Source of the DNA: Berberis thunbergii
Lineage: Eukaryota; Streptophyta; Magnoliopsida; Ranunculales; Berberidaceae
Direction: 5' to 3'
Length of the DNA: 64,000 nucleotides
Assembly (NCBI GenBank): GCA_003290165.1
Contig: QNQO01001841.1
Coordinates: 124,001-188,000, forward strand
The position numbers and the translations under genes are program-made. Each line of letters opens with the position of its first letter. Within the stretch, counting starts at the first letter, position 1. This document shows, piece by piece, positions 48,001 through 64,000 of the stretch. Below the pieces are notes generated by a model. The model was not told where the DNA came from and searched no databases. It saw only the letters and a list, made by a program, of their open reading frames with translations.

Positions 48001-51000
48001 GATTTGTGTTAGTTGAAATATTCGAGTATTGGAGTGTGAAGAGGATACAACTAGGGGTGTACACGGTTCGTATTGACTCGGTTTCAAAATGAAACGACAA
48101 CCGAACCAATCACATCGGTTTTTATTTTCCTCTAATTTAAACCGAACCACAACACAGAGGAACTGAATGTCTCGATTGATGCTTGGTTACGTTCGGTTAA
48201 ATGCCAATCTCGGTTTTACATAGAGTCAACACCACAATAGAGAGTAAGAAAATGATTAAAGAAAGAGGATTTGGGGGGGGGGGGGGAGGGGTTGTGTGGT
48301 GGAGAAGAGTTTAAAGAAAACAGAGGGAGGAGAAAGAAACTAACGATGAGCATAGTTTTGGAATCAGAGGTATTTTTGGCATATCTGGACCTTCATGTGA
48401 GAAAATCTCTGCACTTAGATGCCTACAACTTCATGTTCTCAAGGGGCTTGTTGCTTTCTGGTCTGGAAGGAAGATGGCAGTGGTGGAGGTGAGAGTAAAG
48501 AGCAAAGTTCTTGGCAAATGGGGTAGAAAGTTAAAAAGTTGTTTACTTTTTTTAGTATCTTAATGACAACAATTAAATGAGAATGTACTGGAAAACAATG
48601 TATTCAATTATTTATTCCTTAAATGAAAATGTCATAAAAGAAACCATTGAAAAGTCAAAAACCCACTTGTATTAAACTAAAAGCTTCTGCCATGTGACAT
48701 GTGAATTGTATTGGCACAGTTGGGTGTATCATAATATACTTTTTTTTGTTTTACCACTTGACCTTAAACTGACTAGCCATTTTATGCAGTTCCTACATTG
48801 GTTCGGTTTTTAGCGGTTTGAAAGTGAATAAAAAACTGAGAACCAAACCAATCATATCGGTTAGAAACTTTCAAACTGAATTGAACTGAAGTGACATATG
48901 TGGAAATCTGAACCGGTATGGTTCGGTCGGTTTTCTTGGTCCAAATTTTTTGCGCACCCGTAGATAGAACTATTTGGCTTTATATTACAGATGGAAGTAG
49001 GTTTTAGAGGGGGTTGCTGAATATGTTCTTGATTTGTACTAAGAATTCTCATAATTGAAGTAATTTTAACAAGCTTGGATTTATTTGATGCAATGAAGTT
49101 CTTTGACATGTGCAGCCAACAATTGTGAATTTGAAAGGCGTCTTCATGTAATTTTATTTACCTTCTTTAGAGTCTTGGTTCAAGTATCCTTTCTCACCAC
49201 CTTGATGAATGTTCTTTTTGTTTTATCACTTTGCTTTATTTACTATTACTGATTTTGTGTTTATTATGCTTTACTTGAACCACATGCATAGTCTCTAAGT
49301 TGAGGTACTGGTTTGCCTGATGTTTCGTTTTACATGCAGTACAAATTTTTTGTCGATGGAGAATGGAGGCATGATGAATGCCAACCCTTTGTAAATGGGA
49401 ACTATGGGATAGTAAACATTGGTCTTTTAGCTAGGGAGCCTGATTCAGTTCCCGCGATCCTGTGTCCGGAGGTACCTGGATCCAGATCACACATGGATGT
49501 GGACAATGATACCTTACAGTGTGTTGTAAGTTTTAGTAGAATGATTTTTTTCTTTCTTAAATTTTTGATCTAGGTGTATTAGTGCCTTTACCATGGTTAT
49601 AGTATGTTAACTTGAGGGTTAGAAGAACATTAAGTCTGGTTGATTTTCTGCAGGATGTGGTGCCCACAGTTTCCGAAGCTGATTTGGAGGTCTCTCGCCA
49701 TCGTATTTCCGTGTTCTTATCTACACATACCGCTTACGAGTTGCTACCTGAGTCAGGCAAGGTTTGGATGCCTCGCCTCCTTTACGTGCTTCTGTTGATA
49801 ATCCCTTTGGATCTGATCAAATATTTTTATGACCCTCTTCTGGTTGAGGTGTTATGGATGCAGGTTCTTGCACTGGATGTTAATTTACCTGTGAAGCAAG
49901 CATTTGATATTCTGTATGAGCAGGTAATGATCGAGTTCGTGTATCTTTTTCTCTCGATGCAAAGATAATGTCATTTTTTAATTTTATTTATTTTATTTTT
50001 TATTTAAAAAAATCATTTTCATTCTGTTGAGTTATCTACAAGGCTTTTGATGACTCATAAGTATTTTCTTAAACTTTGAATTGCTGCATGGATGCCATGT
50101 TGTGAGATGATAAGGAAATAAGGGATGGAATATGGAAATTCACAATGGTTGTTGTTTCTCTCTCTCTCAACTCAGTCAGGGAAAAACGCGATACTATTAT
50201 TATTACTATTACTATTACTATTATTATTATTATTAATTATCATCATCGTCGTCGTCGTTGTTGTTGTTATTATTTTTTCCAAAATTACATCCACTTAACA
50301 GCCTGACCTCATTGAGTCAAATTCATTGATCACCTTTTTGATATTCTAGAATTACTGGGACATTCTGGGTCACCTATGTCATATAGGCGTTTCTGTCATA
50401 ATTTTCCCATTATTTACTTATTTGATTCTCTGCAGTAATATGTTGTGTTTCTTAGAGCTTGCTCAGATGGACATCTTGTGATTTTTTCAGGGAGTTCCTT
50501 TGGCTCCTCTGTGGGATTTCTGCAAGGGGCAATTTGTTGGTGTACTTAGCGCGTTGGACTTCATCTTAATTTTGAGAGAGGTATGTGTGGACATCTCTGC
50601 TCTTTTTCTTAGTCAACTGGTACAAAATACTGATTGGAGAGCACACTTCTTAATCTTGCTGTCCAATTATTTTCTTTTGTTTTAAGATCTTCAATTGGTC
50701 AGACAAGATGTCCGTGTCCATGTAAAAGACAAGTGATATAGACTTCATCACACATAAACTAGTAAGGGATCTTAGTATTATTTCGCCATTGTTGTGGTAG
50801 TGTGTAATTTTTTTACTATGGATTATGTCGTGGGCAGGAGTTTAGTTTTGTAATTTCTCCTCTGCTCTTTTCGAGTTCTGTGCAGAGTGGGGTATCATTG
50901 AAAGTAGATATTGTTTACTTTAGCTCGTGGCATGCTGATCCCTTTATTATTATTAGTTTTTTTTTAACATGAACTCTGGGATCTCTCTTTCTTGGGCTTC

Positions 51001-54000
51001 AGTCTGAAGCACAAATCTGTACTTAAGTGGAAGATTGTTTCCTTTCACTGAAGTGCATTTCAAAATTGCAGCTTGGTAGTCATGGTTCAAATTTGACGGA
51101 GGAAGAGCTTGAAACACACACTATAGCGGCTTGGAAAGAGGGGAAATTGCATCTTGACAGACAACCTGATGGGCCAGTAACATTACCAAGGCGTTTGATC
51201 CATGTAAGTGTTTCTTGTTTGCCTCTCCTTTGGCATTGTGCTCTGCCTCATATGCTCATTCTTTAAATATTAATAAAAAGAAAATAACTATGTCAGAAAC
51301 GTAAGATTGTGATCTGTGAACTGTATTCTCTAAAAGGTTCTTTATTGTAGATCATCCCTTAAGAATTAAATCAGACTATGTTTGGGTGTGATAATTGAAT
51401 TCTCAAGGCGAGGGAGTGCAAAGCAAAGTAGGAGATAAAAGTGGAAGAGATATCTGAGATAGAAGATGATCATCCAATTCCCATGTTTGTAGGAATCATG
51501 TTCTTGTGTTTCTCATAAAATATAAATTAGACTCTTTAGGGGAGGGAAAAGAGGGAGGGGCCGAGGAGTGTGACTACCACATAAATGATAATCTAAATTT
51601 CATCACTTTTCCTATTTCCTATCCACTCCCCTTTGAAACTTCAAATCACTGATACTTCTTCTCAACCACTTGTTCCAAGATTACATCGTGACTGAGAGAT
51701 TCTTATAGATGTGTAAACTATATGTAGTGAATGTGGCCTCTTTTTTGCAAGTCTCATGTTGCAACTTTAGTGTATATGCACTCTGCTTTGTGAAAATTTC
51801 TAAACTTCAACTACTTGGAACCAGAGACACCGAAACATAGAGAACCAGGATACTACCATAGAACAAAACAGAACAAGATAAAAAAAGCAGAACAAACAAA
51901 CACCCCCTTAGACCATTAGGGGCACCACCACCAGCAGACCAACTAACTCCAGTTGCTTCGTGAAAATTTTAAGAAACTTTATCAAAAAACATTTTGGTGG
52001 TTGCTGTTGTACTTATTATCCACACTAAGTGAAGTTCCTTGGGTTTAATGATTGTAGAGTTCAGAATGTACAATTTATTTAAATCCTACAGTTTCAAAAA
52101 TCTTGCTTCGTAACCTTAATGCTACTCATGCAGGCTGGACCATGTGATTCTCTAAAAGATGTTGCCTTAAAATTTTTGCAAAACAAGGTTGCTACAGTGC
52201 CAATTATCCATTCTTATTTGCAGGATGGTTCATTCCCCCAGTTACTACATCTAGGTTCCTTGTCAGGAATTCTCAAATGTAAGTTTGCTCTTGCTGTCCA
52301 AGTTTAAAGGCTCGTGACTAGTGCTTACAAATTGCCTTAATTTTCAGGTATTTGCAGGAATTTCAGACATTCGTCCAACTCCTTGCCAATTCTTCAGCAA
52401 CCGATTTGTTCAATTCCATTAGGTACATGGGTTCCGAAAATTGGGGAATCAAATGGAAGGCCCTTAGCGATGTTGAGACCAAATGCATCTCTGAGTTCTG
52501 CCCTATCTTTGTTACTTCAAGGTACAATTTTTCTTTACGGAACAAGTAGATGCTATATTGATCATCTTGTTAACTTGTATAGGATTGGAACCTTGTATTG
52601 TGATGTGTAACCTATCCGAGTATGTTTATACTTCAAAGAATGTGTATGCTAGTTTCTTCAATGTTTGAAGTGTAGAATGAGGTATCGATGCTATGTTTGG
52701 GATTTACCCTCGCATTCGCATCTCAATTATTTTGTTTTAATGTAGAAATGGTGTCTATGTGCAGAGATAATATGATATTAATCACAAGTTTTTCATTTGT
52801 TTTGTAAGGCAGTGAATTCATATTTCCATTTATAAGAGATAAGTTGGTGATTCTCTAAACTCTCATTTAGGTTGTGAATCTCTAAAATTTCATAGGTGGG
52901 TCGGTGACAAACTTGCATGTCTTTGATAGGTGAGTGAAAGGAAAAAAATCCACATTCTAGAGAGTTAAAGAGAGAGAAATATGGAGAGATTTGGTGAAAT
53001 GTTGGAAGATGAACTGAGATATTCCATATTCCCTTAAGTAAAAGATCTTACCGTGTCAATTGTCACACAAAACTGTGGAAATAAATGCCATGACACTGGA
53101 AATAAATACCCACGGCCCCCGGGGAGTGCATGGTTTTCATATTGCACGCCTGGCCTCGTACATTTTAGTACTTTCTTTGTCACCTTGGAATTGGGACTCT
53201 TGTTTATGGTTTCTTTCAAGAACTTACACTCTAAGTTAACATCATTGGAAATGATACTATTCTTTTTGGTCATATTAAATAGTTTAATAGGTACAATTGG
53301 ATACGAAACAAATATCCTCTTGGATGAAAAAAGGAACAAGGTACAATAGGCTTAGACCTTACCTCTGCATTACAGTGAGTTGTCACCGCTAAGAATAAAG
53401 TATCCTCATGCTAAGAATAAAGTATCCTCATATATTTGCCTGCGTAATAAAATTTTTTTTTGGAACTGTGTCCATATGCCAAGTAAAGCTTAGGAGGCCT
53501 AGACAAACCACATTGTATTACCATTAGTCATTAGATGAACTACTGCCATTCTGTATTTCTAAGTTGGGTGTCCTAATCAATAGTAACATAGCGGAAGGGT
53601 AAATTAAAATCACAAATGAGCGTTTTTACAGAATTTCGCCTCAAAATGAGGCAATGCGGATCGGTGAAATGAGGAGTCCGCCTCTGCTCGAAAATTGTTG
53701 CAGCCAACCCATTTTTTAGCCCATTTGCAACACAGTTGCAGCAAAAGAGGTTGCAACCCATTTGCAGCAAAAGAGGTTGCAACCCACTCTATAATAGGGT
53801 CTGATGTTTCTTGGTGTAATACTTTTTGTTCCTCGTTGCTTCCATATCAGAGACTCAAAATCTTCATCTCTTTCTGGCCTTCAAATCAGAAATTCTCAAA
53901 TAGCAAACAAACAAGATAAAATGTTTTTAAGTTTTATAAATATGTCATTCTTTTTTATATTTTTTGGAGAATGTTTTGTTCATAATTTTTCATAGAATAG

Positions 54001-57000
54001 TTCAATGATTTTTATACTTTTGGACTAGCAATGGTGATCATATTTGTGAAATTTTACCAACCATTTCAACAATTTCCTCTAACAAATGCTCAATATTCTC
54101 AAGTTTCTATTCTTTTAAGATTCTAGGTAGTTGTCACTTTTTGTACATATTTGCTTTTGATACTTATCAAAATGATGATGTATATTACTATGCTGATATG
54201 TTTTAATTTATTATAAAAAAAATCTTTAAAAAATGTTGAGACCACCTCAGTGAAGTGAGGCGTCCACCTCACCTACCGTCTCATGTCTCAGGCGTTTTCA
54301 GTCCCGTCCGCCTCGCCTCTGCCTCAACGCCTTAATTACAATGCTTGGTCCGTATGTGTCGTGTTCGTGCCCAAATGACTCGGACTCAAAGTGAGATTAA
54401 TCAAACTAAAAGAAAACTTAAATATTTCTGCGGAGTAACAAGTGGCTAATTGGGTGTGAATTGATATTTTGGGTGTTTATCACCAACCTTGCTCGTCAAT
54501 GAGCTTTAATAATCCTTTATAAGCCCCTCTTTCAAGAACTATTTTCACGAGTTTCATTTCATGTTCCTAAAAGGTTGTATCACTAAACCCCATTAAAAGA
54601 ATAATACAAACTCCCATTTAAAGTATGTAAACTTTTCTCATCATCGGATCAACTTATAGGGAAACCTTAGAATGGTTTATAATTTATTTGCATCTGTCTC
54701 TATATAGATTGGAATATTGGTCAGTGTAACGTTTACCGATGTTTGTCATCTTAATTTGGAGAAAAGTTTACTTTTTTGATGGAAAGTAGAATTTATTTAA
54801 TTTAATTGTTTTATTTGGTTGTTGGGTCGGAACTCCGCGCGGTCCCAAGCCCGGATAAAGGAGGGTCCAATCCCTTTGGATGAGGGTTGGTGATAGGCTC
54901 GTGACAACCAACCGTCACATCCCTCTGGAGGAGGGTTGGTTTTAAGTGGTTTTAGGCCCGTGACAACCAACCGTAAAATTTGTCACATCCCTTTGGAGGA
55001 GGGTTGGTATTAGGTCCATCACAACCAACTGTAAAAATCATGTCACACCCCTCTGGAGGAGGGTTGGTGTTAGGTCCGTGATAGCCAACTGTAAAAATTA
55101 TGTCACATCGCCGGTGACAGCCAACTGTAAAAATTAGTCACATCTTTTTGCATGGGTTTTGGTTCAAAAAGATTAATGTCGGATGATCACATTGCTTGGA
55201 GAACTAAAATACGTATAGCCGACCCCGAGAGTCTCGTGAATGAGCTTTGATGATGATGATGAATTTCGTAATGTGCCCCTATTTGTCTCCCTCCTGCATT
55301 GGTGAGAATGTGGTAAGTCTCTGTGTTTATTTGTTGCATTGGTGAGAATGTGGTAAATCTTTATGTTTATCCGTTCAAGCAGGCAAGTCTTGCTTTCTAC
55401 TTTATCTCCTCATCCTATTGGTACTCTCATCCTTTTAATTTTTTTTTATAGGTATTGGCACATTAGGGACTAAATTGCTTTTTACTTAGGAGGACCCCCG
55501 ACCACTCGAAGGGGTGATCCTTAAACACCCACGAAGACCATTTATCAAGATATTTTATGGCGATGGCCTAAACATGTATTTCGAGGAATGGTGTTGAAAT
55601 GGTTTGAAACTTTGACACGTTGTTTCTAGTGTTAATCCGTAATTTTGCTAAATATTTCAGCTCAAACGTATTAAAAAATAATTTTTTATATTTAATAGTG
55701 TCCTTAATTTACAATGAAAACTAAGAGAGTCATGAGTTAGTAAAAACTATTTTTGTCTCTAAACTTCTAATGCCCCTTTTATATCAATGAAACAAATCAA
55801 TGAAACAAAGCACATATATTGACATGGCCTATGTGATTGAGAAATCACAAGGCAAAAAGAGGATACAATGCAAACAATTACAGAGAAAACAAACTCTCCT
55901 TGTCAAACATGGAATTCCACATCAAAGATAACCACCCAAGATATTACCTCAATGTCAAATCAGATCCTTGATTTCATGAAGTGCGACTTTCCAAGCTTGA
56001 TAGGGTGAAATCTGTAATTTTGTTTTTGGCTTCACTAACTTCATGTTTAGATCCTGAATCTTCTTTAATGTCTTGATGTATTGCGTTTGTTTCTTCTTTA
56101 TATCTTCTTTTTTCTGTACATTTTTTAATTATTATTATTTTTAATAAAATTGAGCTAGAGAAGTAGGGTTGGTTGGTTGGTTAAGCAGACCCAAACTTTG
56201 TGGACCAAACCTTGCTCTTGTTCTGCTCAACTGATCCAATGATTATTTATGATGTACAGCTCAAGTTAGTTCCATACCAATTGTTGATGACAATGACTGC
56301 TTACTGGATGTATATTCACGATGGTAAGATCCATGTGCTAAGTACAATATTTATCATTGTTATTGCGATTAGCAAAATAGTTCATTATACTGAAAGTGAT
56401 AATGATTGTTTTTACAGTATTACATATCAATATATTTTTGCGTGTTTATTTTAATTGGTTTCTTTGAGCAGCGATATCACGGCTCTGGCTAAAGATAAAA
56501 TGTATGCTCAGATTCATCTAAGTGAAATGAGTATTCATCAGGTGATGATCATGCCTTCTCTGATCAATTCCACTGTTAATTCATGTTATAGATATGATTT
56601 TTAAGGCTAGCTTATAAGTGTCATAGTTGGTCAAGAATTAAGGCAATGGCTTATGTTATATGGGCACTGTAAGTGTAGATGCATCGTTTGCACACTAAAG
56701 AAAATATGCCTTTGCATAACCTTCGTAAGTATTGGTGATTCCATCTTCGCTTCCCTAACATTGTCAGCATGGGTATCCTAACATTGTTCACAATCCATGT
56801 AAAATATATATATACTATGGGCAAGTCCTCAACTAACTACAAAATCCTTAAAAAGGAAAACCTTTGAATTCACGCGAGTCATGACAAGGCTCATTCAATT
56901 AGGAATTGATCCCTTTAATATTAAAAGTGTGATCCTCTAATATGGTGACAACTAATCGAGGACCTTGATCTCTGATTGTATTTAACTGATCTTTGTGCTT

Positions 57001-57952
57001 TAGCTTTTAAACAGGTCCCGAACCCTTAGTGTGCAGTATTTTGCCTTCCTTTTTTTTTTTTTTTGAAAATTAAATATTGTCCAACATAGGAATATATATG
57101 CACAATCATTCGGGCACAATACCCTCCAATGTATCCTCTAACTCGATCAATCTCTGCCACCTGCCGGAAGGAATGTAGCACCATAGTAATTTGTTACTCT
57201 AAAAAATGCTGTTATATTCCACTAATTAATGTGCTTAACCGAGATTAAGTAATCTAAAACATTCCAAATCAGCTCTAAAGGAGTGCTCTATCTGAATTAT
57301 AAACAGTCGTTTCTACATTTTCACAAGCTTGTGTTCAACACTTGTAAACGTCAAGAGTGGGAGCCAACTAGGTGAGCCCATTCAGCTAATGGTTTGCACA
57401 GGTTTTGCAATTATAACATAAAATGGCATAATTATGTTCTTCTGTTGTTACTAATATTTTGATGTGATCTCAATACAACTTGAGTTTGATTTGCTGCAAT
57501 GTTCATTTAGCTCTGTTAATTTAATGACATACCTTATCTTAAAAGAGAAGTTTCTATAAGTTGTTAGATACTTAATGTGTTATGCTCAAGTTTCACAATC
57601 CTGATGACTTAATTTCACTTTGGCTTTTTTTTTGTCAGGCATTGCAATTGGGCCAAGATGCAGTTTCTGCTTATGGCTTATTTAACGGACAACGATGTCA
57701 AATGTGTTTGCGCTCAGATCCCTTGCATAAAGTGATGGAGCGCTTGGCAAACCCAGGTAAGAATTTTGGCTCTTAGTATGGTTGCATCTCGCATGACTCA
57801 ATCGAGCTCTCTTCTGGATATCCTTCGTTAAACATTCACTGATGCATTAATGGTTTTTAGGTGTGAGGCGTGTCATCATTGTGGAGGCTGGGAGCAAGCG
57901 TGTCGAAGGCATTGTTTCATTAAGTGACGTGTTCAAGTTCCTATTTGGTTAG
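42025..57952 (+). CDS. SNF4: SNF4 / KIN-beta-gamma, SnRK1 regulatory subunit
   Basis: Thirteen coding exons: 42025-42149, 42327-42414, 49340-49525, 49654-49761, 49864-49923, 50491-50580, 51072-51203, 52134-52278, 52348-52521, 56260-56323, 56472-56541, 57639-57756 and 57861-57952. They sum to 1452 bp with consistent phases, giving 483 residues, close to the roughly 487 of Arabidopsis SNF4. Residues about 24-100 form the AMPK-type glycogen-binding domain ([33 protein letters not shown]). Four CBS motifs follow, with landmarks [65 protein letters not shown] and [15 protein letters not shown]. It is the gamma-type energy-sensing subunit of the SnRK1 kinase. One residue differs from the usual [13 protein letters not shown] ([13 protein letters not shown]). 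No breaks were seen. Confidence 0.95.
44584..44695. repeat. 56-bp tandem duplication (SNF4 intron 2)
   Basis: Two near-identical units, each starting GAATTGGATTTCTAGGCAAA and ending ATGAATGCA(C/G)ATAGT. Confidence 0.85.
44840..45270 (+). mobile_element. L1-type LINE RT remnant (SNF4 intron 2)
   Basis: Broken frames read [17 protein letters not shown] and, further on, ANEVLDGI, matching the start of the plant L1 RT core. Stops abound. Confidence 0.6.
45395..45730. repeat. dispersed repeat shared with 61255-61462
   Basis: Shared landmarks are AATCAACCAACTA, GGCTAAT(A)ATGCC and the ACTTACATC end. Both copies end in the same order, as do LTR fragments of one family. Family not identified. Confidence 0.55.
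47480..47760. repeat. dispersed repeat pair, copy 2
   Basis: Diverged copy of 40530-40860, inside SNF4 intron 2. Confidence 0.6.
48052..48962. mobile_element. non-autonomous hAT-like element in SNF4 intron 2
   Basis: A 911-bp element with ends TAGGGGTGTACAC and GCGCACCCGTA. It is flanked by GATACAAC (48044-48051) and GATAGAAC (48963-48970), an 8-bp duplication with one difference. ACCGAACC/GGTTCGGT repeats occur near both ends, as in the 11.6-kb elements. A 14-base G-run lies near 48273. The 73-codon ORF inside shows no transposase motif. Confidence 0.75.
50185..50282. repeat. compound microsatellite (SNF4 intron 5)
   Basis: Runs of TTA/CTA, then ATC, GTC and GTT triplets follow one another without a break. 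Confidence 0.9.
53388..53431. repeat. perfect 22-bp tandem duplication (SNF4 intron 9)
   Basis: The 22-bp unit that begins GCTAAGAATAAAG occurs twice without change. Confidence 0.95.
53590..54345. repeat. GAGGC/GCCTC-ended segment (SNF4 intron 9)
   Basis: GCCTCAAAATGAGGCAATGC at the left and GAGGCGTCCACCTC...GCCTCTGCCTCAACGCC at the right flank an AT-rich core. Short TTTGCAGCAAAAGAGGTTGC tandem units sit near 53740-53785. It may be a decayed DNA transposon; no clear duplication was found. Confidence 0.3.
54830..55261 (+). mobile_element. RTE-like LINE 3' end with TGATG tail (SNF4 intron 9)
   Basis: It ends AGCTTTGATGATGATGATG. The preceding 90 bases match the complement of 20057-20150, so the two belong to one LINE family. 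Only the 3' UTR is left here. It contains a minisatellite. Confidence 0.75.
54850..55145. repeat. minisatellite, 60-68-bp period
   Basis: Anchors CACATCCCTCTGG, CACATCCCTTTGG, CACACCCCTCTGG and CACATCGCC lie at about 54915, 54983, 55043 and 55103, each followed by GGAGGGTTGGT and ACAACCAAC(C/T)GT-type sequence (partly lost in the last). It lies within the LINE 3' UTR. Confidence 0.85.
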
Positions 57953-59132
57953 TTGGAACACTTGTGTTTGTTTAAAATGATTGTGGAGGTGGCTTTGGAG
58001 AAACCCTCGGGAATTTGGTGGCACCAAGTCACCTGGCTGCTCCAGCGCCTTTCTTGCATGTCCACTGGATTCCATGGGTTTTAGGGTCTCATTTGTTCTT
58101 TGCAAGTCGTCAATTGGATGGACTTCATGTTTCAGGGCCTAGTCATTGTAGGATACAAGGCTAAAGGAGGTCTGTAAATTAACAGACTATTAAATTTCAT
58201 TCTGATTCCTCCAGTTGCGTCTGATATTTGATGCTCCACTTATCTCAGTTACTATCAACCCTAATTGGCATGTTTTTATAGAGAATGCCAGGTGGTATAC
58301 ATAATGCTTAGATGAGAAGGGAAATCCATATTGAATCATTGATTCGTGTTACCGTGTTATTTGCTCTAGTTGGTTTGAGATGGTATTTCTAATATCCCCG
58401 AAGAGAGGGATTACTTGGTCACGAGTAGTTGCTTCTTCTTTGATTTGGAGGTCTGCCGATTCTTTCAAGAAACATGTGTTAGTCTTTGATATTGCTTTAT
58501 ATTGTCGGGCCATGCATCATCTTCAATCATCATATGTAAACTTTGATCACACTGTAAGGTCATATAAAATCTGAAGTTCTGGTTATTTTGGTTTACGGTT
58601 TATTACCGCCACCTTGTTGATCCTCAACAAAAAATGCAGCATTTTGTTGATCCTCAAAGGTGCTGTACTGAAGCAGCACTTGGATAAAGCAGCTTTTGTG
58701 GAAATTGCTAATCGGGTTGAAGGAAAAGACTTAGTCGAGCACAAAGGAACTATCCTGATGGATAAAAGATTCATCCATATTGCAACAAGAATGATAATAG
58801 TTACTATTTTGCAACACATGCGTCGTGTTTGATTTGAACTATAAACAACTTGGTCAATTGCTTCTGATCGTTCTTTAGATTGCAAAATTGATTGGCAATG
58901 TGATACTTAATAACAGGAGCATCTATTCATGAACCTGTGGAAGTTGCATATGTCAATGTAATGAAACACAAAATTTTGGTTGCATGCTGGATGTGATCGA
59001 ACTTAATGGTTTTAGCTGGTTTGGCATGCCAAGAACCATGAAATTGAACAATGAACAACCTTGCATTTGTCTCTGGTACCCGGCCATTTTCATACAATAT
59101 TCCTCATGTAAACGATCTAGAGGCTAGAGGTT
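57953..59132. other. SNF4 3' UTR and intergenic DNA
   Basis: The SNF4 3' UTR probably occupies the first several hundred bases; its end is not fixed. Around 58614-58832 an unidentified 72-codon ORF occurs next to two short copies of TTGTTGATCCTCAA. Nothing else recognised. Confidence 0.4.
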
Positions 59133-59322
59133 AGGGGTGTGCATGATTCAGTTCGGATCGATTTTCAGCATGAAAGACAACAATTTGAACCATGCCAGTT
59201 TTGGTATCTTCTAAACCTAATTGACCACATAGCGAAAAACCAGACTGAACTGACTACTTTCAGTAACCGAAAAAGTCAGGTTGAGTTTGATTCAATTCGA
59301 TGCTCGGCTTTTGCACACCCAT
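59133..59322. mobile_element. small hAT-like MITE
   Basis: Begins TTAGGGGTGTGCATGA and ends TTTTGCACACCCA, inverted ends of the same style as the other hAT-like elements. No convincing 8-bp duplication, so one end may be trimmed. Confidence 0.5.
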
Positions 59323-59546
59323 TATTCATTCAGTTTTCCATTATTGCTGTTCATTCAAATGCCAAGTTTACTATTTACAAAAAATGCTTTGACTACATTT
59401 GATCAATGACTATGTTAGTCAAAATTGTATGACCAAAGTCAAAATTTCAACTGGTGTTCCTCAAAGCGGGTGGGTAAAACCCGGACCCGTTTGACCACAT
59501 ACCCAGCAAAACCATATGATCCGTCCGTCTCTCGCGCGAGAGAGAG

Positions 59547-64000
<4,454 letters not shown>

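Overview
The window is nuclear DNA of a flowering plant, most likely a core eudicot with a repeat-rich genome. The genes have introns with canonical GT-AG borders, AT-rich non-coding DNA dominates, and plant-only families are present (receptor-like LRR proteins, DYW-type PPR, SNF4/KIN-beta-gamma, plant CW zinc finger). The species cannot be fixed from the sequence alone.

Region 1 (about 1-20.6 kb) is a graveyard of broken genes and mobile DNA. It holds a receptor-like-protein (RLP) N-terminal scrap, a degenerate endogenous caulimovirid (pararetrovirus) fragment on the minus strand, and a 5.4-kb L1-type LINE on the minus strand with a dead reverse transcriptase. These are followed by a decayed 5S rRNA-derived copy and then an RLP pseudogene (10.3-13.9 kb) split by a solo LTR, nested hAT-like elements, a copia-like LTR scrap and a copied piece of DNA from 7-9 kb away. 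A PPR-DYW C-terminal pseudogene follows directly. A four-copy local repeat family (14.7-17.8 kb) leads into a 5'-truncated, frameshifted RLP C-terminal half (17.9-19.5 kb). An RTE-like LINE remnant with a TGATG tail closes the region.

Region 2 (about 22-35.6 kb) is one intact gene on the minus strand. It encodes a CW-type zinc finger protein whose 11 coding exons sum exactly to 5322 bp (1773 codons plus stop). Its introns carry a Tourist/Harbinger-like MITE and L1 debris.

Region 3 (about 35.9-41 kb) lies between two divergent genes. It holds a roughly 3.7-kb array of related segments with two long foldback (inverted repeat) elements, then the RNase H end of a dead copia element.

Region 4 (about 42.0-58.0 kb) is an intact plus-strand gene for the SnRK1 gamma-type subunit SNF4/KIN-beta-gamma. 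Its 13 coding exons give 483 codons plus stop. Its 6.9-kb second intron and 3.7-kb ninth intron are filled with hAT, LINE and minisatellite sequence.

Region 5 (about 59.5-64 kb) holds the first four exons of a conserved plant gene I do not recognise, running off the window end. Its second intron contains about 83 perfect ATT triplets and a LINE remnant.

The three live genes (chromatin reader, energy-sensor kinase subunit, unknown) look like ordinary conserved genes with no evident shared pathway. The unusual content is the mosaic of duplications and insertions around them. Exon borders were read by eye and checked only by reading-frame continuity and remembered family sequence.
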